Origin: Alkalicoccus chagannorensis DSM 18086
Lineage (GTDB): Bacteria; Bacillota; Bacilli; Bacillales; Salisediminibacteriaceae
NCBI RefSeq assembly: GCF_000429725.1
Contig: NZ_AUCK01000005.1
Location: forward strand, 1 to 64,000
Length of the DNA: 64,000 bases
Direction of reading: 5' to 3'
Shown: positions 31,030-39,858 of the stretch, piece by piece
Numbering within the stretch: the stretch's first letter is position 1
Layout: each line of letters opens with the position of its first letter
Translations under genes and position numbers: made by a program
The notes under the pieces: generated by a model
The model's input: the letters and a program-made list of their open reading frames with translations, nothing else
Told to the model about the DNA's origin: nothing
Database searches by the model: none

Positions 31030-31802
31030 CGGTGACTGTCCAGCAGCTGGAGTCCGATCTATTTGTCGTCAGAACGGACCTGCTGCAGCCGGCCGGAGGA
31101 AATAAAGTACTTCGTTTCCGTCGTTTTTTGCAGCAGCATCCGCATGCAACAAGGGTGATAGCAATGTCCGACCCAGGTTCCCACACGTTTATTGTTCTCG
31201 CAGCGTTGTCGGAAGAATTCCCCCACATCAAGGAATGGGTTTTTCTGGAACGGAAGATAGACGCAGGACCTTATCAGCAAGACAACCAAAAGCGGTACAA
31301 GGATCACCCGGCGATCCGCGTTCTGCAAGACGACACCTGGAGGCAGCTGCTTCGCCTGAAAATCGAATCCGCCAAATCAAACACAGCGGTGCTCGGCATA
31401 GGAGGAACGACGAAGGAAGAGGACGGCACGACGGAGATGATGGAATCCTGCCTGCAGCAGCTTCCAGTTCAGACAAGCCCTGTAGAGCATGTCCTTCCCT
31501 CTGCCTCGGGCCAAATGCTTCAAGGGCTGCTGCGCGAAGCGCCGCAATCGCATGTTTTCACGGCTGTTTGTACAGGGGCTCCCCTGTCCCGTGGACCACT
31601 GAAGCGGCGCTTCCGCCGGGAGGCAGGCGTCCGTCTGCTCACCCCTGTTCCAGGGGCGGAAGCAGCTGCAGCCAGATGGGAAGAACGATATCATCTCCAG
31701 CTTGACCCGATTCATACAGCTCCGGCCATTCATACATGGGAACAGGCCCGGACATCCAGCACGGCTGTCTGCTGGCTGACCCACCCACGTCTGCTCGGTT
31801 GA
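31026..31802 (+). CDS. shortened PLP-dependent ACC-deaminase/D-cysteine-desulfhydrase-like protein
   Basis: The start, RTDLLQPAGGNKVLRF, matches the PLP-lysine region of ACC deaminase/D-cysteine desulfhydrase proteins (Lys27). The next family block, usually GGxQSNHxRxxA, is replaced by MSDPGSHTFIVLAAL. The protein has 258 residues against the usual 320-340 and lacks a clear glycine-rich phosphate cup. It may be a diverged binding protein or an enzyme with altered chemistry. It overlaps the oxidoreductase gene by 4 bases, so it is translated with it. Confidence 0.6.
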   Translation: MTVTVQQLESDLFVVRTDLLQPAGGNKVLRFRRFLQQHPHATRVIAMSDPGSHTFIVLAALSEEFPHIKEWVFLERKIDAGPYQQDNQKRYKDHPAIRVLQDDTWRQLLRLKIESAKSNTAVLGIGGTTKEEDGTTEMMESCLQQLPVQTSPVEHVLPSASGQMLQGLLREAPQSHVFTAVCTGAPLSRGPLKRRFRREAGVRLLTPVPGAEAAAARWEERYHLQLDPIHTAPAIHTWEQARTSSTAVCWLTHPRLLG

Positions 31803-31858
31803 GGCTGAAAGAGACTGAGAGGAGGCAGGCAGGGGGCGTCTGCTCACTGCCGATTACC

Positions 31859-33013
31859 ATGAAATTATCCATCATTTTGCTGCTCCTGATATTGATCGTT
31901 GCATCTTGTTCAACAGAACCTGAAGCAGAGGAAAGGAATGGCGCAGATGGAGATATGCAGGGAGAGCCGCTGGGAACGGTCGTTTTAGATGAACGACTCG
32001 AGGAGATGGAAGAGGAAGATGCATCTATGATCGAATTCGGCGGTCCGCCTCCGGATGGGATTCCGTCCATCGATCATCCTCAGTTTGAGCGTGTCGAGGA
32101 AGCTTCTGCATGGCTGGAGCCCCAGGAGCCAGTGGTGTTTGTGAAAGGGGAGGAGACGGCCAAAGCGTATCCTCTACAGGTCCTCATGTGGCACGAAATT
32201 GTCAACGATGTAATAGACGGAGTCCCTGCAGCGGTCACCTACTGCCCGCTCTGTAATTCTTCGTTTACGTTCAAAAGGGAGGCCGGCGGGGAGACGATGA
32301 CCTTCGGGACAACCGGCTACCTGCATGGTGGAGCGCTGATGATGTACGATCGTCAAACCCACTCGCTGTGGGCCCATTTCGGCGGGGGTGCACTTTCCGG
32401 TCCCATGACCGGAACCGACTTAACGATTATCCCCAGTTCGATTATTTCGTGGGAACAGTTCGCGGCAGAGGCGCCTGATGGCGAAGTACTCTCCCGTGAT
32501 ACTGGCTACAGCCGCGATTATGGTGCCAATCCTTACGCAGGCTATGATGATATCGACGAATCCCCGTTTTTATTTTCGCAGGAAACGGATGGGCAGTACC
32601 CTCCGATGCAGCGGTTGACAGCGCTGGAGATAGAGGGAGAAGCGGCCGGCTATCTGCAGGAGGACCTGGAGGAGAACCGGTTGATACAGGATACTGTAGG
32701 CGGTAGAGACGTCATCTTGATTCATGAGAAAGGTACAGCTTCAGGGCTGGATGATGACAGTGTTGCAGGTGGAAGAGATATTGGATCGGTCTCTGCTTTC
32801 TTCCGGGACACAGAAGAAGGACCGCTTACGTTCCATCTGGAAGATGGGGTGATCGTGGATGAACAGACAGGATCAGCGTGGTCCTGGAGCGGGCGTGCAG
32901 CCGCCGGAGAGCTGGAGGGAATACAGTTGGAAGCAGTTCCGTTTCAAGTAGACACATTCTGGTTTGCCTGGTCTACGTACCGGCCGGATACGAGAATGGT
33001 TTCAGGGGAGTGA
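31859..33013 (+). CDS. DUF3179 lipoprotein
   Basis: Begins [17 protein letters not shown], a lipoprotein signal with lipobox VASC. An acidic linker is followed by the DUF3179 domain ([40 protein letters not shown]). The CPLC pair is conserved in the family and could bind metal or be redox active; function is unknown. The SD for this ATG is weak, and the frame is open back to 31736 inside the previous gene, but the lipobox makes 31859 the best start. Confidence 0.8.
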   Translation: MKLSIILLLLILIVASCSTEPEAEERNGADGDMQGEPLGTVVLDERLEEMEEEDASMIEFGGPPPDGIPSIDHPQFERVEEASAWLEPQEPVVFVKGEETAKAYPLQVLMWHEIVNDVIDGVPAAVTYCPLCNSSFTFKREAGGETMTFGTTGYLHGGALMMYDRQTHSLWAHFGGGALSGPMTGTDLTIIPSSIISWEQFAAEAPDGEVLSRDTGYSRDYGANPYAGYDDIDESPFLFSQETDGQYPPMQRLTALEIEGEAAGYLQEDLEENRLIQDTVGGRDVILIHEKGTASGLDDDSVAGGRDIGSVSAFFRDTEEGPLTFHLEDGVIVDEQTGSAWSWSGRAAAGELEGIQLEAVPFQVDTFWFAWSTYRPDTRMVSGE

Positions 33014-33017
33014 CAGG

Positions 33018-33779
33018 ATGAATCAAGCAGCACAAGAAGCAAAACAAGTAATGGAAAGGCAGAAGAAGCTGATGGAACAGTGGATTCAGCTTCAGGAAGG
33101 TCTGCTGACAGGCTCCGATCAGCTCGGGGAGACAAGCAGGATGATCAGTCACCAGACGACATCGGCAGCATCATTCATGCAGCAGGGTGTCAAGATGATG
33201 AAAGCGTCGATGAACGTGATGGAGACCTTGCAGGAGCAGCTGTCTCAGCTTCAAGAAACCATGGAGGCGCTGGATGCATCCGCAGAGGCCCTCAGCACGA
33301 TTAATCAGGATCTTGATACGATCTCGTCCCAGACGAATCTGCTTGCGTTGAATGCGAGCATTGAAGCTGCCAGAGCAGGAGAAGCGGGTAAAGGATTTGC
33401 TGTTGTTGCAGGCGAAGTCCGCCGGCTATCGGATCAGAGCAAGGCTTCAACCACGAAGGCCAGGACATTCATCGCTGATATGAAAGAGCATTCCGGCGGT
33501 GCGAAGCAGGTCTCCGAGGATGTTGCTCTTTCAGCTGAAGAGGCAGCAGAGCGAATCCGGGAAACGAAAGCGTCTTTCGATGAGGTGGAGACGCAAGTCC
33601 AATCGGTGCAGCTGACGAAAGACACGCTGCTTCAACAGACAGTGGACATGCAGCATGCCGCTGAAGCAGGACGAAAGTTGAGTGATCCGATTGCATCGAA
33701 TCGAGTCATCATTGAACAAGGACTGCATACAGTACTGCGTGAACATAAGGCAGCAGCACCACCACGACCGGAGGAATGA
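33018..33779 (+). CDS. soluble methyl-accepting chemotaxis-like signalling protein
   Basis: A 253-residue all-helical protein with the MCP signalling hairpin tip [18 protein letters not shown] followed by [14 protein letters not shown], which contacts CheA/CheW. It has no membrane segment and no recognisable sensor domain; residues 1-85 are coiled coil. It could be a cytosolic receptor that senses through a partner. ATG at 33018 has CAGGATG context and sits 4 bases after the DUF3179 stop, so it is the last gene of the operon. Nothing nearby encodes CheA or CheW. Confidence 0.82.
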   Translation: MNQAAQEAKQVMERQKKLMEQWIQLQEGLLTGSDQLGETSRMISHQTTSAASFMQQGVKMMKASMNVMETLQEQLSQLQETMEALDASAEALSTINQDLDTISSQTNLLALNASIEAARAGEAGKGFAVVAGEVRRLSDQSKASTTKARTFIADMKEHSGGAKQVSEDVALSAEEAAERIRETKASFDEVETQVQSVQLTKDTLLQQTVDMQHAAEAGRKLSDPIASNRVIIEQGLHTVLREHKAAAPPRPEE

Positions 33780-34175
33780 TAAGCAGATTCTCCGGAGAAG
33801 GGCCCTCCACTTGAACGGCCGTCCGTACGACATGCAGGCGGCTGCTGCTGTGCGTGGAAACGTCCATGCAGCAGAAAAAAACAGGAGCTTTTGTCTTGAA
33901 TTAAGAGCAGATACGAAAAAAAGATGAGCAAAGCCGTACTCCAGATAAGCACTTGCATTGGCTCCGAAACATGCCCTTCACGTTCCAGCGGAAATTATTG
34001 AAAGCGTTTGTTTTTCACGCATATGGCTGTTACGAGAAGCTATCCTTTCCGTCTTATCCCCGGAGACACGGCTGCGCCATTCTGTAGAGCGAGGGTCGGC
34101 TTTACAGAGGCGGGCGCGCTTCGTTACACTAAGGACTATTGTGAGAAAACGTAACGAAGAAAGGTGATTCTTTTC
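33780..34175. other. intergenic region
   Basis: No supported gene in about 400 bases; short frames are open on both strands but lack SD sites. The only feature is the promoter annotated at 34101-34130. Confidence 0.5.
34101..34130 (+). promoter_or_regulatory. putative sigma-A promoter
   Basis: TTTACA, an 18-base spacer and TACACT, about 45 bases before the start of the downstream membrane-protein gene. Confidence 0.5.
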
Positions 34176-34628
34176 ATGATGACACAGATATTGACCCGGC
34201 TCGTAGCGGCCTGCACGCTGCTGACAGCCGGTATTGCTGGTCTGACTATACTCTCGTCGATGGTGCTTCAAGGAGAAGTCGTGATCGCCTCCTGGAGCAC
34301 GCTGCTGCTTTTCTCGGCAGGGGTGCTGCTCTGGTTGATTCCGGTTCAGATCATCGACTGGCTGAAGCTGATCCGCGTCCAGCGGCGGACGAAGAGAATG
34401 ATCTTTCCGTATACCGTCACGTTGATTCAGACGCTCTTCTTTGCCGGCTATATGGTGTACTGGAGCTCCATCTGGTCCGGTATTCAGTTCAGCGGCCTCG
34501 GACTTACGGTGCTGACATTGGCGCTCTTTGGAAGCGGCCGTGCCCTTTATGCGATGCTCGTCCATTCGGTCCGGAAGTACAAAGAACCGCGCGTTCAGAT
34601 ATCGGGAGCGCCGGTCTCTGACCACTAA
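34176..34628 (+). CDS. four-helix integral membrane protein, unknown function
   Basis: I do not recognise this gene. The 150-residue product has four hydrophobic segments (about residues 8-30, 38-58, 78-98 and 102-122 by eye) with a basic loop (RVQRRTKR) between the second and third, so the loop should be cytosolic. ATG at 34176 is chosen with GAAAGGTGA about 9 bases upstream. A GTG at 34164 is also in frame. It is a single gene with its own promoter and terminator. Confidence 0.7.
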   Translation: MMTQILTRLVAACTLLTAGIAGLTILSSMVLQGEVVIASWSTLLLFSAGVLLWLIPVQIIDWLKLIRVQRRTKRMIFPYTVTLIQTLFFAGYMVYWSSIWSGIQFSGLGLTVLTLALFGSGRALYAMLVHSVRKYKEPRVQISGAPVSDH

Positions 34629-34663
34629 AGAGACTGCTGGCCAATCTGACAGCTTCAGACAAA

Positions 34664-34700
34664 AACAGCCGTACGGAGAGACGATCTCCGTACGGCTGTT
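34664..34700. terminator. strong hairpin (first of two)
   Basis: Perfect 14-bp arms (aacagccgtacgga and complement) flanked by As on the left and a TTAAA end on the right. It serves as terminator for the membrane-protein gene and possibly for opposing transcription. Confidence 0.75.
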
Positions 34701-34717
34701 AAACCGATACTGCTATA

Positions 34718-34749
34718 AGGGCGTCTCCCATCATGGTGGGAGACGCCCT
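34718..34749. terminator. strong hairpin (second of two)
   Basis: Perfect arms (agggcgtctccca and complement) around a short loop, 17 bases after the first hairpin. It probably protects the 3' side of the minus-strand small gene at 34855-35043. Confidence 0.65.
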
Positions 34750-34854
34750 TCGTGATGAACACTGCTTGTCATGCACCGTGCTTTGCTGTTTCTCCGCGTC
34801 TGCTGTACCGTTCCGGCCATCGGCGCCTGATGAGCTTGTTCTGTATGTAAGGCA

Positions 34855-35043
34855 TCACGTCGTGCATGAGAATGACCAGTTTACTGTAAGAATGTCTCTG
34901 GAGACTTGCGGCATTCCGCCGTTCTGCAGGCAGAGTTCCTGCGCCTGCTGAATACTTGATTCATTTAGTCCAATTAACGCTGTGACAACAACGAGCATCG
35001 TCAACAACGCCACCACCATCCATCTGTTCCACCGTTGATCCAA
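34855..35043 (-). CDS. small membrane-anchored exported protein (62 residues)
   Basis: Reads from a TTG start at 35043 with GAAGGGGGG as SD 6 bases upstream. The product has a basic start (DQRWNRW), one hydrophobic segment (MVVALLTMLVVVTALIGL, residues about 9-26), then an exported tail with two Cys residues (ELCLQNGG ... SFSCTT) that could form a disulphide. A good minus-strand sigma-A promoter lies 31 bases upstream. I do not recognise the family. The two cysteines and short tail resemble small secreted or membrane peptides, but no function can be given. Confidence 0.65.
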   Translation of the reverse strand: MDQRWNRWMVVALLTMLVVVTALIGLNESSIQQAQELCLQNGGMPQVSRDILTVNWSFSCTT

Positions 35044-35073
35044 TGTAAGCCCCCCTTCACATATATTACCTTT

Positions 35074-35103
35074 ATTGTAGCAATTGCCTGTATTTTTTGT
35101 CAG
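35074..35103 (-). promoter_or_regulatory. sigma-A promoter of the 62-residue membrane protein
   Basis: On the minus strand: CTGACA, 18-base spacer, TACAAT, followed by the GAAGGGGGG SD and the TTG start. Confidence 0.7.
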
Positions 35104-35398
35104 CGGTGTCACGCAGGTTCCTGAAATCACATCGAAAGTTTCGGAATACACGTTCGATAGCTGGGGCTATTCCGGACAAAACGGCGCAATGCTGGATGGC
35201 AGGGGACAGCTTACCGCCATCTTCGTTGATCCGGAGTCCCGTCCAGAAACAGCAGGCTCCGGAGAAACATCCCCTCCTGGAAGAAGAGAACTTCGATGAG
35301 GACGAGACCACAAAATCAAAAACAGGCGTCTGCTGCTGAAAGTAAGCGGATGAAGGAGGATGGCAGAGGTAATCTCTTATAATTGAATATTCTTAACT

Positions 35399-35427
35399 TT
35401 TACACTATTCAAATAGTTAGATACGAT
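35399..35427 (+). promoter_or_regulatory. sigma-A promoter of a short leader-like transcript
   Basis: TTTACA, 17-base spacer, TACGAT. The spacer contains a dyad, CTATTcaAATAG, that could bind a regulator. Confidence 0.65.
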
Positions 35428-35458
35428 GAACCCATCAATCAACGAAAGGAGTGCTGCG

Positions 35459-35506
35459 ATGACGTATCTGCCCATCATGAAGCAAAGGAGGGAGTGCAGC
35501 ACTTGA
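35459..35506 (+). CDS. 15-residue leader-like peptide
   Basis: ATG with AAAGGAG upstream encodes MTYLPIMKQRRECST. It lies between a promoter and a terminator in a roughly 135-base transcript ahead of dgkB, the arrangement of a leader or attenuator. An 8-residue frame (TTG 35503 to TGA 35529) with its own AAAGGAGGG overlaps its end. The sequence supports translation signals but not a function. Confidence 0.45.
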   Translation: MTYLPIMKQRRECST

Positions 35507-35528
35507 GCGATGACGATACGATAACCTG

Positions 35529-35569
35529 AGCGGTTCTCTGCCGGTATTCGGATGGAGAACCGCTTTTTA
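35529..35569 (+). terminator. terminator between leader-like unit and dgkB
   Basis: Stem agcggttctc/gagaaccgct with an extended loop, followed by TTTTTAT. It lies about 70 bases before the dgkB start and may act as an attenuator. Confidence 0.75.
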
Positions 35570-35637
35570 TTTGCGCTTTTTTTCCTATTAAAGTAAGGTA
35601 AAGAAGATGAATACTGGAATCTTATGGGGGACTACGT

Positions 35638-36576
35638 ATGAAGAAGGCGCGCATCATCTACAATCCAACATCAGGCAGAGAGCATGTAAAAAAACACCTG
35701 CCATACATATTAGAAACGCTCGAAAAGGCCGGTTATGAAACGTCAGCCCATGCCACTACTGGAGAAGGCTGCGCAGGCAGAGCCGCTGTGCACGCAGCAG
35801 AGCAGGCATTTGACCTCGTTGTCGCTGCTGGTGGGGACGGGACGATTCATGAGGTGGTCAACGGTATTGCATCTATGGACAACCGTCCGCTGCTCGGGCT
35901 CCTGCCGGGTGGAACGACAAACGATTTTGCCAGAGCGCTCCATCTCCCGAGAAACATAGAAGAAGCATGTGACACCCTGGTTAGCGGCAAACGGCGTGCG
36001 ATCGACGTCGGTCAGATCGGAGAGCGCTACTTTGTTAACATTGCCGGAGCGGGGACGCTGACGGAACTGACGTATGAAGTGCCGAGCAAGCTGAAAACGA
36101 TGATGGGACAGATGGCGTACTACGTCAAAGGCTTTGAGAAGCTGCCCCGGATCAAACCGACGAAAGTGACTATTGAATATGATGGGAACACGGTAGAAGA
36201 AGAAATCATGCTGTTTCTCGTCTGTAATACGAACTCCGTCGGCGGCTTTGAAAAACTGGCACCGTCCGCCTACCTGGATGACGGAAAGTTCGATGTCATA
36301 ATCGTAAAGAAAACCAACCTGGCTGATGTCGTCCGGCTGACCGGAGCGGCTATGCGGGGAGAGCATTTGAAGGATGATCGAGTCATGTATATTCAGGCTT
36401 CCGAAATCTGCATCGAAGCAGAGGATGATCTGCAATTGAACCTGGATGGGGAGCACGGAGGCACCCTGCAGAATTCTTTCATCAACCTGCACCATCATAT
36501 CGACATGATGGTACCGGATCAGCAGCACCGCATACTGCTGGCGGATCAAGAGGAAGAAAAACGGATCGAAGAATAA
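35638..36576 (+). CDS. dgkB: diacylglycerol kinase DgkB
   Basis: A soluble lipid kinase that returns diacylglycerol to phosphatidic acid. It shows the DagK catalytic motifs: YNPTSGRE near residue 7, AAGGDGTIHEVVNG near 64 and LPGGTTNDFARAL near 92. The acidic C-terminal site block (QLNLDGEHGG) is also present. Length 312 residues matches DgkB. In B. subtilis dgkB lies directly between gatB and rlmCD; here 7 kb and 13 kb of other genes separate it from each. Confidence 0.93.
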   Translation: MKKARIIYNPTSGREHVKKHLPYILETLEKAGYETSAHATTGEGCAGRAAVHAAEQAFDLVVAAGGDGTIHEVVNGIASMDNRPLLGLLPGGTTNDFARALHLPRNIEEACDTLVSGKRRAIDVGQIGERYFVNIAGAGTLTELTYEVPSKLKTMMGQMAYYVKGFEKLPRIKPTKVTIEYDGNTVEEEIMLFLVCNTNSVGGFEKLAPSAYLDDGKFDVIIVKKTNLADVVRLTGAAMRGEHLKDDRVMYIQASEICIEAEDDLQLNLDGEHGGTLQNSFINLHHHIDMMVPDQQHRILLADQEEEKRIEE

Positions 36577-36707
36577 GCATATAAGAAGGCGGCAGACGTG
36601 GACATGCGATCGTGTTCCTCCTGCCATCGGGAAGCAGCAGGGGAGGGAGAGTGTTCACAGTCCTGTTCATACGGATTCCGCTCATTCTTCTTCTGTTCTC
36701 CATACAA

Positions 36708-36740
36708 GAACCCCCGCCGTATTCCGGCGGGGGTTCTCTT
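36708..36740. terminator. bidirectional terminator between convergent genes
   Basis: A 12-bp perfect stem (gaacccccgccg/cggcgggggttc) with a 4-base loop lies between dgkB and the convergent DUF948 gene. Confidence 0.8.
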
Positions 36741-36758
36741 CACGTGAGCGGCTGTGCA

Positions 36759-37211
36759 TTATGCTTCTTCGATATTCTGGGTGGCAATCTGATCAGACTG
36801 CTTTTTTACCTGGCGCAGGTAGTAGACGAAGGCAGCGCCGCGCATGATCCCTTCCAGGTCTTTCGCATTAATGTAATTGATCCCTGCTTCGGCACGGTCG
36901 TGCTTCACCGACGTGTAGCTTGCCATCGTCGCTGTCAGATGATGAGCGGCCTCCCCGGTATCATGAATGATACTGAACAGAGGATTGAGCTTTGCAATCT
37001 TGTCATTCACGTCTACCAGCGTTTCATTCGTGTTGTAAAGAATCAAGGAAGTCTCACTCGTGATGTCTCCGAGACTCTTGTTTACTGTAGAGACCGTCTC
37101 CGCTGTGTTATCGAGTGTTGCTGCCAGCTTGTCCAGTACAGGTTTTAAGAAAAGCACCCCGATGAAAATTGCGATGGCAAATACTAGGACTCCGATACCT
37201 AACCAATCCAT
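36759..37211 (-). CDS. DUF948 membrane-anchored coiled-coil protein
   Basis: One N-terminal membrane helix (IGVLVFAIAIFIGVLFL) then a long coiled coil (VLDKLAATLDNTAETVSTVNKSLGDIT), the layout of DUF948/YtxG-type proteins, which are envelope- and stress-related in Bacillaceae. ATG at 37211 has AAAGAGGTG 6 bases upstream and is preferred over the upstream GTG. It appears to be transcribed with the DUF5665 gene just before it. Confidence 0.75.
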   Translation of the reverse strand: MDWLGIGVLVFAIAIFIGVLFLKPVLDKLAATLDNTAETVSTVNKSLGDITSETSLILYNTNETLVDVNDKIAKLNPLFSIIHDTGEAAHHLTATMASYTSVKHDRAEAGINYINAKDLEGIMRGAAFVYYLRQVKKQSDQIATQNIEEA

Positions 37212-37238
37212 ATGTAGCACCTCTTTTCAATATATTTG

Positions 37239-37598
37239 TTACTCTCCATTATCCCGGTAATCATCAATATTATCAAGTAGTCCACCGATATATTCTCCAA
37301 CCATCGGCGCATCGACGAGGACATTCAGCACCGTGAATACGATGGCAAGCACGATCGCTGTTCCGAGCGTCAGGCCGACACCCCTTGCTGCGCCTGCGAT
37401 CAGATTTGTCTTGATGACCTGCTTAGTGTTCGTGAAATGATACGCCATATCCTGCAGCCGGCCGTTCGTTGTGATATCTTCGAGCTTGTCGAGCAGCTGG
37501 TCAAAGCGCTTGTTTTCCTCTTCCCTTTTTTCCAGCTCTTCATCACGCCGCCGCTGGGACTGGACTTTCCGCTTCTGCTGATCCTCTGATAAAGGCAT
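37239..37598 (-). CDS. DUF5665 membrane protein
   Basis: A charged N-terminal half (KVQSQRRRDEELEKREEENKRF) is followed by a short conserved region (YHFTNTKQVIKTNLIAGAARGVG) and one or two hydrophobic segments. This pattern fits the DUF5665 family. The SD AAAGGAGGAGG precedes the ATG. Function unknown; it pairs with the DUF948 gene, suggesting a shared envelope role. Confidence 0.7.
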   Translation of the reverse strand: MPLSEDQQKRKVQSQRRRDEELEKREEENKRFDQLLDKLEDITTNGRLQDMAYHFTNTKQVIKTNLIAGAARGVGLTLGTAIVLAIVFTVLNVLVDAPMVGEYIGGLLDNIDDYRDNGE

Positions 37599-37741
37599 AC
37601 TCCTCCTCCTTTTTATCTATTCTAGTTACTATGTACCCCTCTGCCTATTCCTGTAAACCAAAGCCCGTTATCGACAGCTGTTACAAAGAATAAAAAAACA
37701 GAAAAAAGATACAAACAACAATAGGCGTTGCATCCGCCTTA

Positions 37742-37757
37742 TTGGAAGCGCTTCATT
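37742..37757 (+). promoter_or_regulatory. possible cre-like site (weak)
   Basis: TTGGAAGCGCTTCATT contains the cre core AAGCGCTT but is one base short of the consensus in its right half. It lies upstream of the nupC promoter, where catabolite control by CcpA would be expected. Confidence 0.3.
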
Positions 37758-37768
37758 ACAAGGTTTTT

Positions 37769-37786
37769 CATGAAATTTTGATCATT
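37769..37786 (+). promoter_or_regulatory. putative DeoR operator upstream of nupC
   Basis: CATGAAATTTTGATCATT matches 14 of 18 bases of the B. subtilis dra-nupC-pdp DeoR palindrome as I remember it. Counting from the predicted transcription start it lies at about -60 to -43, the position I recall for that operator. A close relative sits at the BMC promoter (41128-41145). Confidence 0.55.
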
Positions 37787-37792
37787 ATAACG

Positions 37793-37822
37793 TTTACATA
37801 TGTTTATACCTTCTGTTATAGT
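37793..37822 (+). promoter_or_regulatory. sigma-A promoter of nupC-deoC
   Basis: TTTACA, 18-base spacer, TATAGT; transcription would start near 37829. Confidence 0.65.
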
Positions 37823-37865
37823 TATTTTAGTTGCTTGTACTTATCATCTTATGGAGGGAAACGTC

Positions 37866-39104
37866 ATGAACATTCTTTGGGGTCTCGGCGGGATTTTGAC
37901 GATTCTGTTGATTGCCTTTCTCCTTTCTTCTAACAAGAAAGCGATCAATCCACGGACCATTCTTGTCGGACTGTCCATCCAGATTTTCTTTGCCTTTGTC
38001 GTGTTGTATACCGACACCGGTTCTTTCCTGCTGCTGCAGTTTACGGAAATTGTCAACGCCATCATCGGTGTGACGGGAGAAGGAATCGATTTTGTGTTCG
38101 GTGGAATTTTTGAAGCAGAAAACGTCGGCCAGATTTTCGCTTTTGAAGTGCTGCCGATTATTATTTTCTTCTCCGCGCTCATTTCTATTTTGTATTACCT
38201 CGGTATCATGCAGTTCATCATTAAGATTCTTGGCGGTGCGCTGGCGTGGGCGCTCGGAACAAGCCGTCCGGAATCCCTCTCCGCTGCTGCTAACATTTTC
38301 GTCGGTCAGACAGAAGCGCCGCTGGTGGTTCGTCCGTTCCTGCCGACCATGACACGTTCGGAACTGTTTGCTGTCATGACAGGAGGCCTCGCTTCTGTTG
38401 CCGGGTCTGTCCTGATTGGGTACTCCCAACTCGGTGTACCTCTGGAGTACCTGCTCGCGGCAAGCTTTATGGCTGCCCCTTCTGCGCTTGTTATGGCCAA
38501 AATAATCATGCCGGAAACCGATCCGGAAACGGCATTTGAGAACAAAAACGTGGAAATGGAAGAGGATAAAGAATCCACGAACGTGATTGATGCCGCAGCG
38601 TTCGGTGCCAGCACCGGTCTGCAGCTCGCATTGAATATCGCAGCGATGCTGATTGCATTCATCGCATTAATCGCCTTGGTGAACCTTGGTCTCGGAACGC
38701 TGCAGACGGGGTATAATATGCTCTTTGGGACCGACCTGAGCGGCTTGACGATGGAAAACATTCTCGGGTTCATCTTTGCTCCAATCGCCTTTGCTATCGG
38801 TGTTCCATGGGCCGAAGCGCTTCAGGCAGGAACGTTCATTGGACAGAAGCTCGTCCTGAACGAGTTTGTTGCGTATGCGAACTTTGCTCCTGAAATCGAC
38901 ACGTTCGACCCGAAAACAGCACTGATCGTCAGCTTCGCCCTTTGTGGGTTTGCGAACTTTGCGTCCCTTGGTATCCTGCTTGGCGGACTTGGTAAACTCG
39001 CACCGGAGCGCCGGAGTGATATTGCTCAGCTGGGTATTAAGGCCATCGCTGCCGGTACCCTGGCATCCCTGTTAAACGCGTCCATTGCCGGCATGTTTTT
39101 TTAA
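37866..39104 (+). CDS. nupC: NupC-family concentrative nucleoside transporter
   Basis: A polytopic membrane protein of 412 residues with the CNT family blocks: a gating-domain GQTEAPLVVRPFL motif near residue 145, ASFMAAPSALVMAKI and FALCGFANFASLGILLGGLG near the end. It imports nucleosides with cations. ATG at 37866 has ATGGAGGG upstream. Together with deoC downstream and a DeoR-like operator, it should feed (deoxy)nucleosides into the deoxyribose pathway and hence the BMC operon 2 kb away. Confidence 0.92.
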   Translation: MNILWGLGGILTILLIAFLLSSNKKAINPRTILVGLSIQIFFAFVVLYTDTGSFLLLQFTEIVNAIIGVTGEGIDFVFGGIFEAENVGQIFAFEVLPIIIFFSALISILYYLGIMQFIIKILGGALAWALGTSRPESLSAAANIFVGQTEAPLVVRPFLPTMTRSELFAVMTGGLASVAGSVLIGYSQLGVPLEYLLAASFMAAPSALVMAKIIMPETDPETAFENKNVEMEEDKESTNVIDAAAFGASTGLQLALNIAAMLIAFIALIALVNLGLGTLQTGYNMLFGTDLSGLTMENILGFIFAPIAFAIGVPWAEALQAGTFIGQKLVLNEFVAYANFAPEIDTFDPKTALIVSFALCGFANFASLGILLGGLGKLAPERRSDIAQLGIKAIAAGTLASLLNASIAGMFF

Positions 39105-39169
39105 CACCGGAGAACCGTACGATGGAAACGTTGTTGAGAGACAACAATATAATATAGAGGAGAATGTAT

Positions 39170-39842
39170 ATGACGAATCAGATTGCATCCATGATTGACC
39201 ATACACTATTGAAAGCCGAAACAACGAAGGAACAGGTGCTGGAATTGTGTGAGGAAGCCGCAGCATACAGCTTCGCCTCTGTCTGCATCAACCCTGTCTG
39301 GGTAAAAACAGCAGCCGCAGCGCTGCAGGAAACAGACGTCAAAGTATGTACGGTCGTCGGGTTTCCGCTGGGAGCTGCTGCGCCAGAAGTGAAGGCGTTT
39401 GAAACGAAACAGGCAATTGCCGATGGCGCCGACGAGATCGACATGGTCATTGCAGTCGGTCAGCTCAAATCCGGAGAGGAAGCAGCCGTACTGGAAGACA
39501 TGAAGGCTGTGCAGGCGGCTGCAGAAGGAAAAGCGCTCACAAAGGTTATTCTGGAAACATGCCTGCTCACCGATGAAGAAAAAAAGACGCGCCTGCGACC
39601 TTGCGCTGGAAGCAGGGCTCGATTTTGTGAAGACGTCCACTGGCTTTTCGTTCGGAGCCGCGACCGTAGAAGATGTTGCTTTGATGCGCCGAGCCGTCGG
39701 CAGCGAGGCTGGCGTGAAAGCATCCGGCGGAGTGAAGTCCACTGCGGATGCGGAAGCGATGATCGAAGCAGGTGCTACACGAATCGGTGCGAGTGCCGGC
39801 ATCCAGATCGTCCAGGGTGAGACCGTCACGTCGGATTACTAA
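39170..39842 (+). pseudogene. deoC: deoxyribose-phosphate aldolase, frameshifted copy
   Basis: Residues up to about 136 match DERA ([44 protein letters not shown]). The frame is then lost in a run of seven As at 39579-39585. The rest ([35 protein letters not shown]) continues in the +1 frame from about 39585 to 39842. Deleting one A restores a normal 220-residue enzyme including the Schiff-base Lys in FVKTSTGF. It is either a sequencing error, a recent pseudogene, or a gene read through transcriptional slippage. ATG at 39170 has GAGGAG 7 bases upstream. A second, intact deoC sits in the BMC operon. Confidence 0.85.
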
Positions 39843-39858
39843 AAATAACTGCTCTGCC

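Noticed and set aside
34668-34750. Two tandem palindromes as a mobile-element end
   Set aside because: Their position just after a gene stop and before a convergent gene fits terminators better, and no flanking duplication was seen.
39160-39842. Programmed -1 frameshift at A AAA AAG in deoC
   Set aside because: The heptamer is present, but the downstream reading frame needs +1 (loss of one A), not -1, so classical programmed -1 shifting does not restore the protein.
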